DNA from: Channa striata
Lineage: Eukaryota; Chordata; Actinopteri; Anabantiformes; Channidae
Length of the DNA stretch: 64,000 nt
Reading direction: 5' to 3'
Assembly (NCBI GenBank): GCA_033026295.1
Contig: CM065175.1
Span: forward strand, 857,501-921,500
Positions 1 through 14,400 of this stretch are shown here, in pieces. Positions within the stretch are counted from its first letter, which is position 1. Every line of letters starts with the position of its first letter. Under the pieces are notes generated by a model. The model was not told the origin of the DNA. It did not search any database and worked only from the letters and a program-made list of their open reading frames with translations. Both the position numbers and the translations under genes were made by a program.

Positions 1-432
1 CCTAGATAGTGTCACAGAGAGAATGAACTAGCCAATGATCAATTCGTACAGTGTTGTGCTGTAAAAAACACTGGACCCGCTTGTGATTTCTTCTCTTTCT
101 GTGACTAAACTGTATCGTTTCTTCAAACCAAATCTAAAATAAAACGAAGGCAATGTGAGCAAACACAAAATCCACGTTTTGCTTTTGAAAAGCAGCCTAA
201 TCACCCTCTAAACGTCTGGTTCAGGCTAATGCAAAAATGTAATTTTATTTCTTTTATAAACATTCTGAGGTTGACTTACAACTATTATTCATATTCACCG
301 TTATCTTCCTAAGTTTTTCTTACATTTGTTATTAACAAAAGGTGTTTTCTAACTCTGTTTATGACTCCACTACTCACTTTGACTTCAATAAGAAACACAT
401 GGCAGTATTATCCACCTTCAGACAGTCCTAAC
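1..432. other. Left edge, nothing recognised
   Basis: AT-rich, with no exon of plppr4 visible on the minus strand. The remaining plppr4 coding exon or exons must lie further left. Confidence 0.4.
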
Positions 433-640
433 CTACAAACTTGGGGACGCAGTAGGTGGGGCGGTCGTCCGCTTATCCTGAAGTTGTTGGTTTGGTCCCT
501 GGCTCCCCCGGTCACATGTCAAAGTGTCCTTGACCAAGACACTGAACCCCGTTGGCCAGCTGCACAGCAGCTCCCCCATCAGTGTGTGAGTGTGTGAATG
601 GGTAAATAAGACATGCTTTGAGCGCAAACAGGTAGCAAAG
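433..640 (+). repeat. SINE-like interspersed repeat, copy 1
   Basis: It contains GGTGGGGCGGTCGTCC, GTGTCCTTGACCAAGACACT, CTCCCCCATCAGTGTGTGAG, GTGAATGGGTAAATAAGA and TGCTTTGAGCG. The same ordered motifs occur at 14285-14465. It is in the 3' side of the plppr4 locus. Confidence 0.7.
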
Positions 641-1650
641 CGCTATATATGTACTCATTTTAAGTTGTGCACACAAAGATTCAAATTGACATGACTGGTT
701 ATGGTTAAAGTAATTGGACAACTTATTTGAATCATCAGCACAACATTTTCTCTGTGACACAATACAAAACAAACAGAGCTTGGCCATCGGGAGAAACCGC
801 TCACAAACAGAACTGCATGTAGCCTGTTCCTGTCGGTGCAGTAGCTTCAGTAACACTTAAAATTAGTTCTATTGTTGTGAATCAGAGCAGCTCAGTGTGT
901 GACTAAATATGCGCAATTTTTGCAGTCTGCGGCATCTAGAGCGCAGGTGGAACAAACTGGGTTTTGGAGTTTGGCCAATCAGTCACCACAAATCAAGTCA
1001 CCTCTCAAAGCAGAATGATTTGAAATACTGCAGTGAAGAAAATGACAACATGAAAGTTGTTTCACCGAAGTACAGTGAGCCACATTATTACACTAAGTAT
1101 TTCAAATCATTTTCAATGAGGAAGCAGATAAAATGTTAGTGCATGGAGTCGATCCAAACCATTAAATAGTCAATCCATTAAATAAAAACTGAAAAGATCA
1201 GAGATCAGTATCCAAACAGAAACACATGGACAAGACATTATGAGAAAAGGGTTTGGTTCCACAGACAAAGGCGCCTGGAGGACACATGCCTCATGGTCAT
1301 GGTAGAGATGCAACAAAGCTGTGCAAATAGTGGAAATAACCCAGGCTAACATTTTTATATTTAAATAAAAATGCCATACTCAGAGTCAATGTTTCTAATA
1401 ACTTGTGATTATGTAAAGCACATGTGCCAAAGATTATAGCTGAATGGGTCTAGTCATACTGAATAACTCAGCTAATCCTTAGGCCATAGATTTTACAACA
1501 CAAAGACAGATTCTTTTGTCTGTTCTTCTATTTTCACGCACAAAAATGAAAAAGGTTGTTAAACATCTCTTGAAGCATAACCCAAGTCGCACCTACTGTA
1601 TCTGTTCATATGCTTGGTATGTGCCAAACACATAGAGCAGATACATTTTC

Positions 1651-1856
1651 AATTCAATTCAATTTAACTTTATTTATATAGCACCAGTTTACAACAAAGT
1701 CATCTCATCTTATAAAGTCAAATAAAGTCATTTAGATAAAACCCAACAAATCCCCCTTGAGCAGCTATAGGGAACAGTTGAGAGGAAAAACTCCCTTTAA
1801 AGGAAGAAACCTCCAGCAGAACCAGGCTCAGGGTGGACGGACATCTGCCTTGATTT
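1651..1856 (-). repeat. LINE 3'-end repeat copy (CAATTCAACTTTATTTATA type)
   Basis: On the plus strand it starts AATTCAATTTAACTTTATTT and runs through ACCCAACAAATCCCCCTTGA, GGAAAAACTCCCTTTAAAGG and AACCTCCAGCAGAACCAGGC. It is the same element tail as at 7950, 10533 and 28315; its sense strand is minus. Confidence 0.8.
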
Positions 1857-2522
1857 TCAAATACTCCAATATTTGAAAATGCTCATTTCATACCCATATC
1901 TCACGTTACTTAACTTGATGCTGCACATCTATGGCCAAAGCTACATTACCAAAACATGCCCTCATAAGTAATTCAATGTAAACTGTCACAACCACATTTA
2001 TTTCAGCTATGGTTTCCTCACTTTTCCTCCATTATTGGTTATGATTCAATCAAGGATTCAATGAAAAGGAAAAGCTGCCAGCTAAATTTCAATGTAAACA
2101 GACACTGCTAACGATAAATAGGCAGAGTTCAAAACTATTTTGGTATTTTGCCGACATCACTGTCATAAGTCAGAGTCACTCTCCGGTTTGTCGCTTTGCC
2201 ATTTATTCTAAGATTGTTGTCCTTTGCAGCAGAAAGCAGGGGGAGAAAATTAGCAGGGGGAGACGGACAAAAATGCATTCGAGTTCAGCAAAGTACTGAT
2301 CGGATATGGATCAAGTGAATGAAGACACAGGGCAATTTGTGTGACTGGGCACATGCACACACCTGTGTGCAGAGCTGCAGTGAAGTGCCGAGAGAATCCG
2401 ACACAATGTTTCACCATCATCAGACCTGATCAGGCGCCAGACTGAAACATGGCTGGTATTTCCTTCAAATTCTCATCAAAATTGACTTTGCTTTACTAAA
2501 AATACACGATTGAAACAGTTAC

Positions 2523-5430
2523 CTCGGAAGTGTGCTGCTGCTGAAGGTCATCATGTTGTCAAGGTTACCGAGAGGACTGGATGGAGTCAGCACCTCCACC
2601 TCAGCGCTCGCTCTCTTCAGATTGGACATAGAGGGCTCGCGGTAGGAGGAGCTTCGTGTCAGGATGGGCAGTGGTAGGTCAGAGGACAGCAGGTGTGAAG
2701 AGGTCCTGGTGATAATGGGCTCTGGTTGGCTGGGAGCCAGGGTGTGGTGGCCTAACAGAGGGCATCAAAGAAAGGCGAAATCATTCATGACAAATGAGAA
2801 ATAGCAGGATTTAATATTTGTGTAAAGTGGGCATTTCTAAAACAAAAGGTTGTCAGACACCAAGTGAACACGTCTGAAGAAGCCGCTTTCTACCCAAGAC
2901 TTTCAATGTCACTATGGTATTTCCACTTAGTTACTGCTCTATTAGAAAGATGTTTTCTGTGTCAATTTTGAGTTAGATAATAATATAATTATATGAATTA
3001 TATATCATTATATATAATATAATAATAATTATAATAATTATTGTTATTATTATTAGTAGTAGTAGTAGCCAATACCGATTCTGATTCAGCACTTATGTTT
3101 ACTGACATAAATGTTAACAAAATATGTATCTGTATTTGGGAAAATCTGACACACTCAGCAAAATGGCAGCGTGGCAGACAGAGATGCCTAAAGCTTTATT
3201 CTACGTGTATGGAAATATAGGAACAACTCACGTACAAGTGTATACTGCTGTATGTGCAGTACATATACACAGTACAGATACTGGATTCGATGTTGAAAAG
3301 AATAAATCAATGCAAAAAGCAGAGAGCTGTCTATGGGAGAAAAGCAGCCATATTGTCCCCTGAGGGGAAAAAAACACGAACAGTGGCAGTCAGTGACGTC
3401 AGCAACAACCTCCGAACACAGCAGGGGCGACGGAACCACGATCCATCATTCAAAGAAAATTTCATGAGCAAAGATGCAGAGGCCTGCATCTATTTTAGAG
3501 AGGTTTTGCATGATGGTAGCAGTATGAGCTCAGAGGTGTAAACAAACAATTTGTCTGCAAATTTAAATGTATGAAAACAAATTTAAATACATGTATTTAA
3601 ATAAATTTGAATACATGGGAGGAGCTTCATCATGCAGTAAGACAATGATCGAAAACACACTGTCAAGTTAAAATGAAATTAAAGAATCATCTGAGGAAAA
3701 AGTGGCACAATTTAGACTGAACAACTCCATTAATAGACACCAACTAAAATAAACATGATTTGTACCTGCTCAGGAGGTTAGGGTTAGTTGCAAAGAGCAT
3801 ATGCAGTACAGATGACAGCAAGAGTAATGTATTGTATATGATATAATAATAATATTATCTGCAAAATAAGGGAGGTTCAGCTGATGTAATGAGTTTACCG
3901 TTTTAAAGGAACATGCTTGTGGTGGCCATTTTATTTGTTGACATTATATATTGTAGGTTGGGACAGAGGGTTCCAGTGGTAGCTGACCTGTTGAGTTGGA
4001 ATTACATGGTTTAAATAATAGCCTGGAAGCTGTGTAAAAGCACTGCTGAAAAAAATGTATGATTAATATATCGAATTTCACTCGAGTGTTTCTCAGTGTG
4101 ACCGAACTCCGCTCACATGCATTTTTTTGACAAATGTCGTCTAGCAGTGGAAACATATGGGTGACGTGCATGTTTTTACCTTGGTGGCTGTTGCTCACTG
4201 CTGTTTGGCTGACGTTGGGCAGGGAGGAGAGTGGGGGCTCTCTTAGGATTGGCGGAGATGGTCGACTTCTGGACCGATCCTCACTTGGCTGGAAATTTCC
4301 CACTGCATACACGCCCTGCATGCAGACACGCACACGCAGACAGACGTGGAGTAGCAAAGGACATAGGGCAGAGCATCAAACACAGTTTGACCACTCCCGT
4401 TTCAGGTGGCAGCCATGTCAGCCCCTCAGTGCTGCACCAAAAGGCAAGATGGGCTCCTGTAAGTGTTGGTGTCTTGCATTTTGTGCTATGGGTGTTCAAG
4501 AGAAAGGCATTATATTGAAGTGTACATAGTGAGCTCAAATGATCATACAGAGCAATGCAAACAAACAAAATGCAGCCTCCATCTCGCAAAACCACTAGTT
4601 GTCTTGTTAAAACCCCCTGTCTAGTGCATGGTGAACAGTTAACGAGTGAATACACATTTCGAGTCCAGCACATCCTTCTTGTCCATTAAGATGTTACCGC
4701 TTACCTCAGCTGGACCTAAAGGAAAGATGGAAAAAGGAAAACTGACTTAGTGTTACTGCTGTAGAGCGGGAGGGTGTTGCCATCATACTTAACTAACAGT
4801 GTGGATACTAATAAAACATTTTATAACATGTGCTGCGATATTTGATATGACTCTACCCAATAGTATGAAAGTCTTGAACCTTGACCAGCTTTTACGCTAT
4901 GGCTTGGCTTGCATTGTAAAGCATCAGTAATATCATAATAATGTCCATCCTGTAAGAGAAGAGTTCTGCATTGTGCTGTACATCTGCAGATCTTTTGGCA
5001 AATGTGACCTGGAGCAGTACTGCACTGCAGAAACAAGCGGAGGCTGCCAATAAGCTGCAATGTATCTATTTTTCTGTTTCTGCTGTGATGATAGATGGTA
5101 CGATGCCAAACAAAGCACCTTGAATCATATCGCCCAGAGATCAAAGATGTGTAATCATTGGATTCTCTGCAGGATAGGACCACTCACGGGGAGATTACTT
5201 AGATAATCACCATCAGCATCACTTTGTCAGGCCAGTAATTATCTATTTGCCCAATAATGTGACATGCATGTGGAATGTTTTACTTTAAGTGAAGCCGCTG
5301 TCCATGGTGATTTTTCTTTCTCTGCTCTAGAGATGATATTCTGGACCGAACTCTCATTTACTGTATCTGTAGCCAACGTTCCTGTATGCAGAAAAGGCAG
5401 TACAATAAAAGTGTTGGCGACTGAAGAGAG

Positions 5431-5469
<39 letters not shown>

Positions 5470-8400
5470 TGCTCAAGTGTAACTGCTACAGCTCAGCTCC
5501 CGTCTGTGTGCGCATGCTGGATGTGTCTATGTGAGTGTGTGGGCTGGAGGGTACTGGTGTGTGGGATGTGTTATCCTGTATGAGTATTCACTAGTTTCTA
5601 CACAAGACCAGAGCATCCACGTCTCCTAACAGCTCATCAAGCTGCACCGTTCACACGTCCTGCAGTAACAAATGTACGTCAAAAGGACTTGTGTTCTGCA
5701 GAAACTTGCAGTAATGGTGTTAAAAACTTTGTGTGCCACAGGAAAAAAAAACCCTGCATATGATAGAAGACCAGGGATTTGTAGGTGTTTTTGCAGTAGC
5801 AATTAAATCTGGATCATTGTACAAGGGTGTTGTTGCAAAATGTTTCGCTGTTTGTCACAAATTGGTGAACCTGTGCCCATTTTTATATTCGAGAGAATCA
5901 ACCTCCCTGAAATGCTCCTTTTATACCCAGTCATGTTACTGACCTGTTGCCAATTAACCTCATTAGTTGTCAAATGCTCCATTTGTGATTTGCAGCAATT
6001 ACTTTTCCAGCCTTTTGTTGCCCCTGTTCCAACTTTTTGAGATGTGTTGCTGCCATTAAATTCAAAATGAGTAAAAGAACATATCAGAAATAGTGTACAT
6101 ACTTTTTGACATAATAATGTAATGTCATAATGTAAATACAATGGTGACAGTTGTCAAAACTTTATCAAAAATTGAATAAGTAATTAATTTCTTGTTATTT
6201 CTCGTTGTTAATCCCACCTGCTAGCTAATTTCAACGTCATGAAGCATTTCATATTCTGAAAAAACAATGAGCAGAGTCTACAGAAACCAACTGCAGTGTG
6301 TCGTTCATCCAGCGCCAGCATCAAGTTTTCCAGGATTAATGTCACAGAGTTCCAACGGAAGCAAAACCTCGTAACGGTTCCAGTGAAGTTAAGTGAGCGT
6401 CAGTTTGACAGAGTTATCCTGATTAGCAGCAACAGAAGCCGATAACTGGACAATAATTGACTTCCCTGTCATATGATAGTGACCCTGGCACAAATTTTAA
6501 TTTTAACATTACACATGGTGTTAGAAGGTGAAGCAGCAGGTGGAGACACTAGCTTGCTGGTGAAAGGAGTCCCTTGAAGTTTTGTGTATTTGAAATGTTG
6601 AATTATTGCATCATGATTAAGCATTATTCCCTTATGTGTAAAAACAAAACATATTGCTGCTGATAAAGGTGGAGCTGATTTTAAGCACATCACGTACTGT
6701 GAGATGGTGAATCCATAACAATACTTCAGCAAGTTATGGTTATCCAGATCCACATATATTTTGATTAAACGTTATCTCTGTGCTTTGGAATAATCTGTAC
6801 CTGACCTGTGGGGAACCATTCAAGCATCTGCAACTCATCGCTTGTTACCAGATAAACGGCGATTGCTGCTCCCAGTAGCCATCCGCAGTAGACATCGACA
6901 GGGTGGTTTCTGAACTGGATGATCCTGGTTAATCCCGCCAGGATGGCCAGCATGACGAAGGAGAACACCAGGAGAGGCTTCAACAGCTTCGCTGAGTCTG
7001 TGAGCACTGTGTTGAAGTACATCTGAAATGCAGTTTCACACGGGCAAGAATTATATTACAGTGGCGCATGGAGGGTGAAATGGTCGTCTCCAAGTCTTCA
7101 AATATAAACACTCACGGAGATGTAGACCGCAGCAAAGGCAGCAAGAGTTGCATGCTGGGAAGGAAAAGACTTCCTGTAAAGAAAGAAAGACAAAGGGTTC
7201 AACTTAATTATCATTTTCAGACAGCTAAGGACAATCCTGAATATTCATCTGCAACAACTTTCAAAAAAACTTAGAAGTGTGTTTGTGTGTGTGTGTGTGT
7301 GTATCAGCTCCAGCAGGTGTTTAATAAATGCAGTGAGTGGACAGAGTAGGAAGGACAAAGGTGCATCAAGCTTAAAGGGGACTAGTTATTACAAAAGTGT
7401 ACTGTGTGCTGGTGAACTAGTGTGCTGATATAACCTAATATAATAGAATATAGCACGATAACTCAAGTGCTGTTAAGCTACAACTACAAAGTTGGACTGT
7501 GCAATGAAAGCGGTTCTGTTTGGAGCAGCCCTGTGCGCTGTAGGCCGTGTCTGTCTGAAATGATCGTTAAAATGTCGGATACATGTTTGTGGAGAAGTAA
7601 AGCGAGGAGATAAATAGACTTACATGGAGTTGAACTGACTGTAAATGATTTTTAATGAAGCCAGACGCTGCAGACAAAGTTCTTGGGATGTTCAGCATAA
7701 ATGTATTCAATTTAACTGGATCACAGCCAATAATTCTTATTCAGTTGTCCGGCACAGAAGTGTTGTGTAAGTTTTTTTACTATCACATTCAATAAATTAT
7801 GACTCTAGGAACATTTAGGAAATTCGTTAAACGTCCTAAAACTTTATTTTATTCACATATGCACAAATGTGTGTATACACACCTATCAACCATAAGCGTG
7901 AAACCACCAGCCTAATACTGTGTGAGTTCGTCTGCGCCGGCGGTGATGCATTCAATTCAATTCAATTTCAATTCAACTTTATTTATATAGTGCCAATTTA
8001 CAACAAGGTCATCTCAGGGCACTTTACATAATAAAGTCAAGACTATACAAACATGTAGAGAAAACCCAACAAATCCCCCTTGAGCAGCTATAGGCAACAG
8101 ACGAGAGGAAAAACTCCCTTTAACGGAAGAAACCTCCAGCAGAACCAGGCTCAGGGTGGACGGACATCTGCCTTGACCGGTTGGGCAGAGTGGAAAGTGG
8201 AGAGAGAAAAGAACAGAGCAACAAAAGCAACAACAAAACATTGAGCAGGTTAATAGGACCAGTAGCTGCACACTGGAGGACACACAGCGCCAAATCTGGG
8301 GACACCTGAAGACAGGAACAGAGAGAGGGGGACAGAGAGGGAGAGGCGTGGACACGACAAGATCTCTGAAGTACATATGTACCACACAGATGTCAGATGA

Positions 8401-11400
8401 AACATATCATTCATCAAGAGGCATTTATGAATGTGACGCATCCATGCACATCTGTGAGTAGCCTTGACCTTGCCTCCAGTTCACGGTTACCCTTCCTCTA
8501 GCCACCTTCAGAAGGAACTGACCACTGCGTATCATAAACCACCCGTCACAGGAAGCAGCGCAGCAGAGAAAAAGAGATTTTGCTTGCTTATGCCAGATCC
8601 ATTACTCCTCAGGTCATTACTACAATGTAAGGACTTGTTAATGGTCTTCAGTGCCGTACCATCTGATGTACCATCTCCTTGTTTTTTGTGCAGCATTTAA
8701 AAATGTGTAAAAATAGTTCTCATTGTTCAATTCAGACTTGGTGTCTTTTCATCGTGTGTGTATGTGTGTGTGTGTGGGGGGGGGTTCTCCAGGCCTCTCG
8801 ATTGTCCACCCATGTAAAAAGCGCTCAGTATACTGAGCCCACTCCAACTAGCTTCTTAGTCCTCTCCTATGTGTCAATGTACCACTTGAGTATGTGTTTC
8901 TCTGTATTATGTCTTAATTTAGAAAGTCATATTAGATAAACAGGTGAGTGTTATTTAGCTACGGTAGCATGTTAACCTGTTAACAAATACTGTATATGCT
9001 GCTGTGAAATTAGCAACGCACTGATTTCTGAGTTTACAGAAGATAAGGGGGGATGAAAAGGAAGGAATGTGCAAACAGCTGCCACTGTAAGGAGAAATCA
9101 AGCAGGAAGGACATCTGGAAGAACAGGAGGATCTTTGCATAGAACAGTCAAACAAACTCCCGAATAAAAACCTGGAGGACTTTGAAGATCTCACAGTTCC
9201 GACTGATGAAACAGGAGGAAGTCTGAGGTGATGTACAGCGGAGAACAGGAGGAGGGGAAGTTTTACACGCAGTAAGAGGATGCTATAAGCACTGGAAACA
9301 GCTTTTATCACTTTCTTTTTTAATCTCCTCACTGATACTGTGCTGTGTTCGCATGTTCCTCTTCTCATCTGCTCTGCTGAAGCTGCTGCCTTCTACTGCT
9401 CACGAGGGCTCAGAGCATCGTTAACAAGCACAAGCACTGAGACACACTGTAATGTTTACCGGAGGAAAAGTGCAATAAGGAAGAGTGCTGAGAAGGAAAG
9501 AGCAACGCTTCATACTGTGATCAGCCGACGAGCCCAGAAATGCAAGGGGCGTTTGGGAGCAGATATGAGGTCGGAGCCTGCCAGCAGGAGAACGCAACTA
9601 TTTGTCCTTTAAAAAGGTGTAGTCTAGATCCAGCACTTCAACATTTTAACTAAAAATCGCACTGCCACAACAAACAAATGAATAAATGGTGCCCATTATT
9701 TCCCAGATTAGAGACGTCCTTGTTCTCTTTGCTCATTTATGTCAATGTTGAGCCTGAACATGTGCTAAATCGTTATGTGTTTGATTATAATTTACTGTTT
9801 TATAGCACATAAATGAGGATGTGCTACATGGCCTCGTGTCTTTTGCTACCCAAGGAAATTCCTAGTGGTGTTTAGATCTGCAGCAATAAAAAAACATCGA
9901 GAAAACTGCAGCTTTGTGGTTTTAAAAATTGCATTGCCATATTGATATGTTATTTGCTCATTCATAGGATAAAGGATAAAGTATTAAACATGCAGTAAAT
10001 AAACAGCATTAAGCAGGTAACTCCACTAACATGTTCTCTTTTATTGGATTGGATTGGAAGTGCAGTGTCTCCCTCCCTGTCCTCAGGTGTCCCTGGCTTT
10101 GGAGCTACTGGTCCTACCAACCTGCCCAAAGTTTTCTTTTCTTTCTCCACTTTCTTATGTAAAGATCCTTGAGACGACTTTGTTGTGAATTTTCGCTATC
10201 TAAATAAAGTTGAACTGAATTGAATTGCATGTTGTTATTGGTTTTTTGTTTCTTAAAAAGGGTTAACCAGCCTGTCCAGAAAGATGTAAAATTGAAATCA
10301 GATTTTTCTTAGGAGATTCCTAAGAAAACTAGGTCTAAATCATATTACTACATTCAGTAGCATGTAGAGACATTACTTGTAAGCCCTTGATGAGCCTTTC
10401 TGGACTTTTTAAGATGGCTAGTATTGTATATTGTCCATGTTTCAGACTGGTAACAACTACTGTTATTATTAAACACATAAAAAACATTCCATAGAAACAC
10501 ACGTACTCAACACTAGGGCTAAATATTCAAGTCAATTCAACTTTATTTATATGTCGCCAATTCACAACACAGTCTTCTCATGGCACCACACAAAAAAATT
10601 CATTTAGAGAAAACCCAACAAATCCCCCTGAGCAGCTACAGGCAACAGTGGAGAGGAAAAACTCCCTTTAACGGAAGAAACCTCCAGCAGAACCAGGCTC
10701 AGAACCAGGTGGACAGACGTCTGCCTTGACCGGTTGGGCTGAGTGGAAAGTGGAGAGAGAGAAGAAAACAAATATTGATTCTCTAACTAATTATGATTCT
10801 CATTTTAACTATTCAACATTAGTTCTTGAAATTATAAAATCTTTAAATCTGTGTCCCGTGGATTTTATATTTTTGCTAAATGGATGTAGTTATTTCATTG
10901 AAATGTGTGAATGCTGGGACTACACATAATTTTCTATTAAGGAAAAGTTTTAGATTTTTGGAGACTTAAAAAAGGTCCAGCAGAAAAATTTCAAACATTT
11001 ACTGTTTCATATGGGTCCAATACCGAAAGTCGAAATGAATCAAATCGAATCGAACTGTGACACTGCGAATCAGAACTGCATCAGGAGATGGTTGGCAAAA
11101 TCGAGCCCGACTCCACACATCCACACACGTCCGCTGACGCCGTCACTCACTTCCTGTCAGTAAAATAAAGACCTACCTTCCAGCATTAATGAGCCCAGTG
11201 TCCTGTCCAGAGCAGATATCCTCCAGAATAAAAGCTTCATCACAAGTGGACATGTTTATGTGCGTCAAGTTGGGTTTGCACACATCCAGCCAGTAAGGGG
11301 TGTGCTGACCAGTAGACAGCTGCAGAATGTCAGTTATCAGCGCCGTCACACACAGGCCGAAGATATGGACACCTGTGAAAGACAGGACACTATTCTGCAT

Positions 11401-14400
11401 GTCTGAATTCTGTTTCTGTTCCAGCTTCTTTGTTTATTTTGGCTTCTATGGTTTGTTGCGATCACTAAAAACGTGTCTATAATTAGTCGTTGGTGTAATG
11501 CACGTGTGCTCCCACCAATAAAGCGAACAGCCCTGCGAATGTAGGAGTTGAAATTACAGCCTGCAGCGTTAATGTTGGCCTCGGTGCGTGCAGTGGCGGA
11601 CCTCCTGGACAGATAGCAGTACAGAATAGCCTCTCCTATCAGGATCTAAAGAGAGACAGACACAGAAAAGAGTGTTGCCAGTTCAGATGTCACAGATACA
11701 TTCTCCTGATACTGATCTGCTGGATGGATTGAATACGTTCCCGCAGCATTTGTGATTGCTAATACCGGCAGCACAACAACGTCTCCCGCTGTCCTACTTC
11801 AAAGTAGAAACCAATGACTTGTTTACAAAGTCAAGAAGGAATTTTGTTTTTTAAAAGATTCAGCAACATTTTTTTCCAAAAAGCCAATTGAATAGATAAG
11901 TGAAGAATGAAAACTAAAGAGAGAAACAGCAACGCAAGACCTGGCAAAAATCTCAGAAAAACATAAGATAAGATAAAAGTCTATTTGTCCCACAGAGGGG
12001 AAATTTCCATTTTACAGCAGCAGAGAATATCCATTGTACAGCAAAATAGAATATCAAACATGCAATCTAAAATGAAAAAATAAAAATGAGAAAAAAAACA
12101 AACCAAAGTGACTAATAGTAAATGACTAGAGATTTATAGAAAAAAACGCAGTAAAAGGATATTTAGCAATAACAGTCTGACTGATCATTCAGGTAGATAT
12201 ATGAGCAAATATTAGCTCATATTACACAAGTATTGATGTTGGCTCAAAATAAACATTGAAGAAATGAAGATCATATTCAAACAATTTGCAAAACACTGTC
12301 TTCACTATTTGCTTTGTCCATAACAAAGTCATAAGGTGATTCCTATACACATACTATCTAAACTGGGTATAACAAGCATTTTGTGGACTTTTTTTTTTTT
12401 GCCTACCACTACATTGAAAATAGAACTGAGAAATAAGAGACAGTCATTCCTGAGAGCTGCATGAGAAACTCACTCAACAAATGGTAATTACTTTGAAGAA
12501 TTCTGGACATGGCTAAAATATTTGATTTATTCCGTTAGCGCAGTAAAAGTAAAAGTGTTGCATGGAAACTCACTCCACTTGTGCTTCTCTCAGCACGGTC
12601 AGACTCCCTCAGCATTATGGGCACGTTTCTAAATTTGCAATGTGTAGGAAACACGTGTGCCTGTGGGAAGAAGGCTTCCCCACTGATCCTGCACTTACTA
12701 CATATATTTGTCGTCAGTTTATGACTTAAAGAAGCTCATTAAAAAGTGTAAAACGCGCTTAATATTCCTATGTGTTAGCAGCAGTTTTCAGAAACAGAAC
12801 TCCAGCTTAGCTTGGACGATAGCTGCACTACTGCCTGCCTGTATAATCACAGTCCCTCAAAGCAACCACGTGCAAACAATACTGTGAGGTCCACTGTGAA
12901 GAGCGTTTACTTACGGTAACGGTTGGAGCAGCAAAGGCCAAACTGAAGAGTAGAGGCAGTGGGCAGACTTCCTGTCTGGGCAGGATGTAAGGCAGAGACA
13001 GACTGCGGTCATTACAGCTGTACCCAGAATGCACCGGTTGGAAAATATCCGTCAGCTCCAAGAAGTAAAGACTGATAACAGAGGATGCCAGTATAGGCAG
13101 CTGCAGCACAAGAATAAAGAACAAGACAAAGCAATAAGAAAACTGTACTATGGTGTACGAAAGATTTCAAATCTTGAGTTTCAATACTGATTCACAATCA
13201 ATATTCTTTCTACAATATAAATGTTATTAACACATTTTTTTCGTGTAACTTATGTGGCAAATTTTCCAGTTCACAAACATCACAACAAAACCACTAGCTG
13301 TACGTTTATGTTGCCTGATTTTGCTTGAAAGTTTTCAATGTGTTTCAAAAGCAGTTATCCTCCTCGATAAATGAATTTCATCAGTCAATTATCTGTGACT
13401 CTTTCTCCTGTCCAGGGTCACGGGGGGCTAGAGCCTATCCCAGCAGTCACTGGGCCAACACACAGAGACATACACAGACAGACCACTCACACTCATATTC
13501 ACGACTATTTTATCTTATTTCTATTGTGGTTAACCTAACATACATGTGTTTGGACTGTGGGCGGAAACTGAACCACTCGGAGGAAACCCACACGAGCACG
13601 GGGAGAATCTGAGAGGGGAGCTTCTAGCTGTAAGGTGGTTGATTTCAGGTTAGTTTGGGTTTTTACATGTTAGTATAATGGAAAATGAAAACAAGCATCC
13701 AGCCACATTTAAGGCAGCAACTGAAATTTCAGAATTTAAACTTCACACCTTTGATGTGTCATAGAACTCAGGGAACTTCTATGACCTCAGCAGGAAAGAT
13801 TTGTTAAGGAAACCGATTTTCATTAAAGTACTAATTTCAAGTGTTTTTCTGCAATTTTCTGCAGGTGGGGAATATGTGTAAACAGGTTTATTCTCTCACT
13901 GACTCTACAGATCTATTAAATCTATTCTTAATTAAAATAATGCATCTACATATTGATTGTACTGTATTTTATCATTACAGAAGACTTGCAGTGACTGGTA
14001 CTACAAAGCAGTTTTAATATTCTACCTGTTTTGCTCTGAACCCAGTGACCAGCGCAGCACTAGCCACGTTGTGTCAGAAAGACCCTTTACTTTATTTACG
14101 CCTCCAGTCAATTCCATTGCTTAAGTGCAGTTGCAGCATAATAGAATATTCATTATTTGTGGGGCGATTTCCATTGTCTAGAGGCCACACAAGCCAGTCA
14201 GAGTAGGGGCTCAGTGAAAATACAAATGTTGTGTTACGTGGTTCCAAAATGGCCTGCCGGAGGACAGAGGGGACTTTGGGCTGTTTGTGAAGATGAACTT
14301 GGGGCGACTGTGGAGGAGCAGGTGGTGCGGTCGTCCACCTGTCCTACAGTTGTGGGTTTGATCAGTGTCCGTGAGCAAGACACTGAGCAAACACTTGTGT

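Noticed and set aside
361..856. Open frames on both strands near the left edge
   Set aside because: They lie on the SINE-like repeat at 433-640, which explains them.
7951..8372. Recurring units along the window as a possible CRISPR-like array
   Set aside because: The copies are dispersed fish LINE tails of varied length and spacing in a vertebrate genome.
8014..8441. Hydrophobic minus-strand frames of 60-123 codons
   Set aside because: They fall on the LINE 3'-tail repeat, and the same frames recur at 28359-28743 for the same reason.
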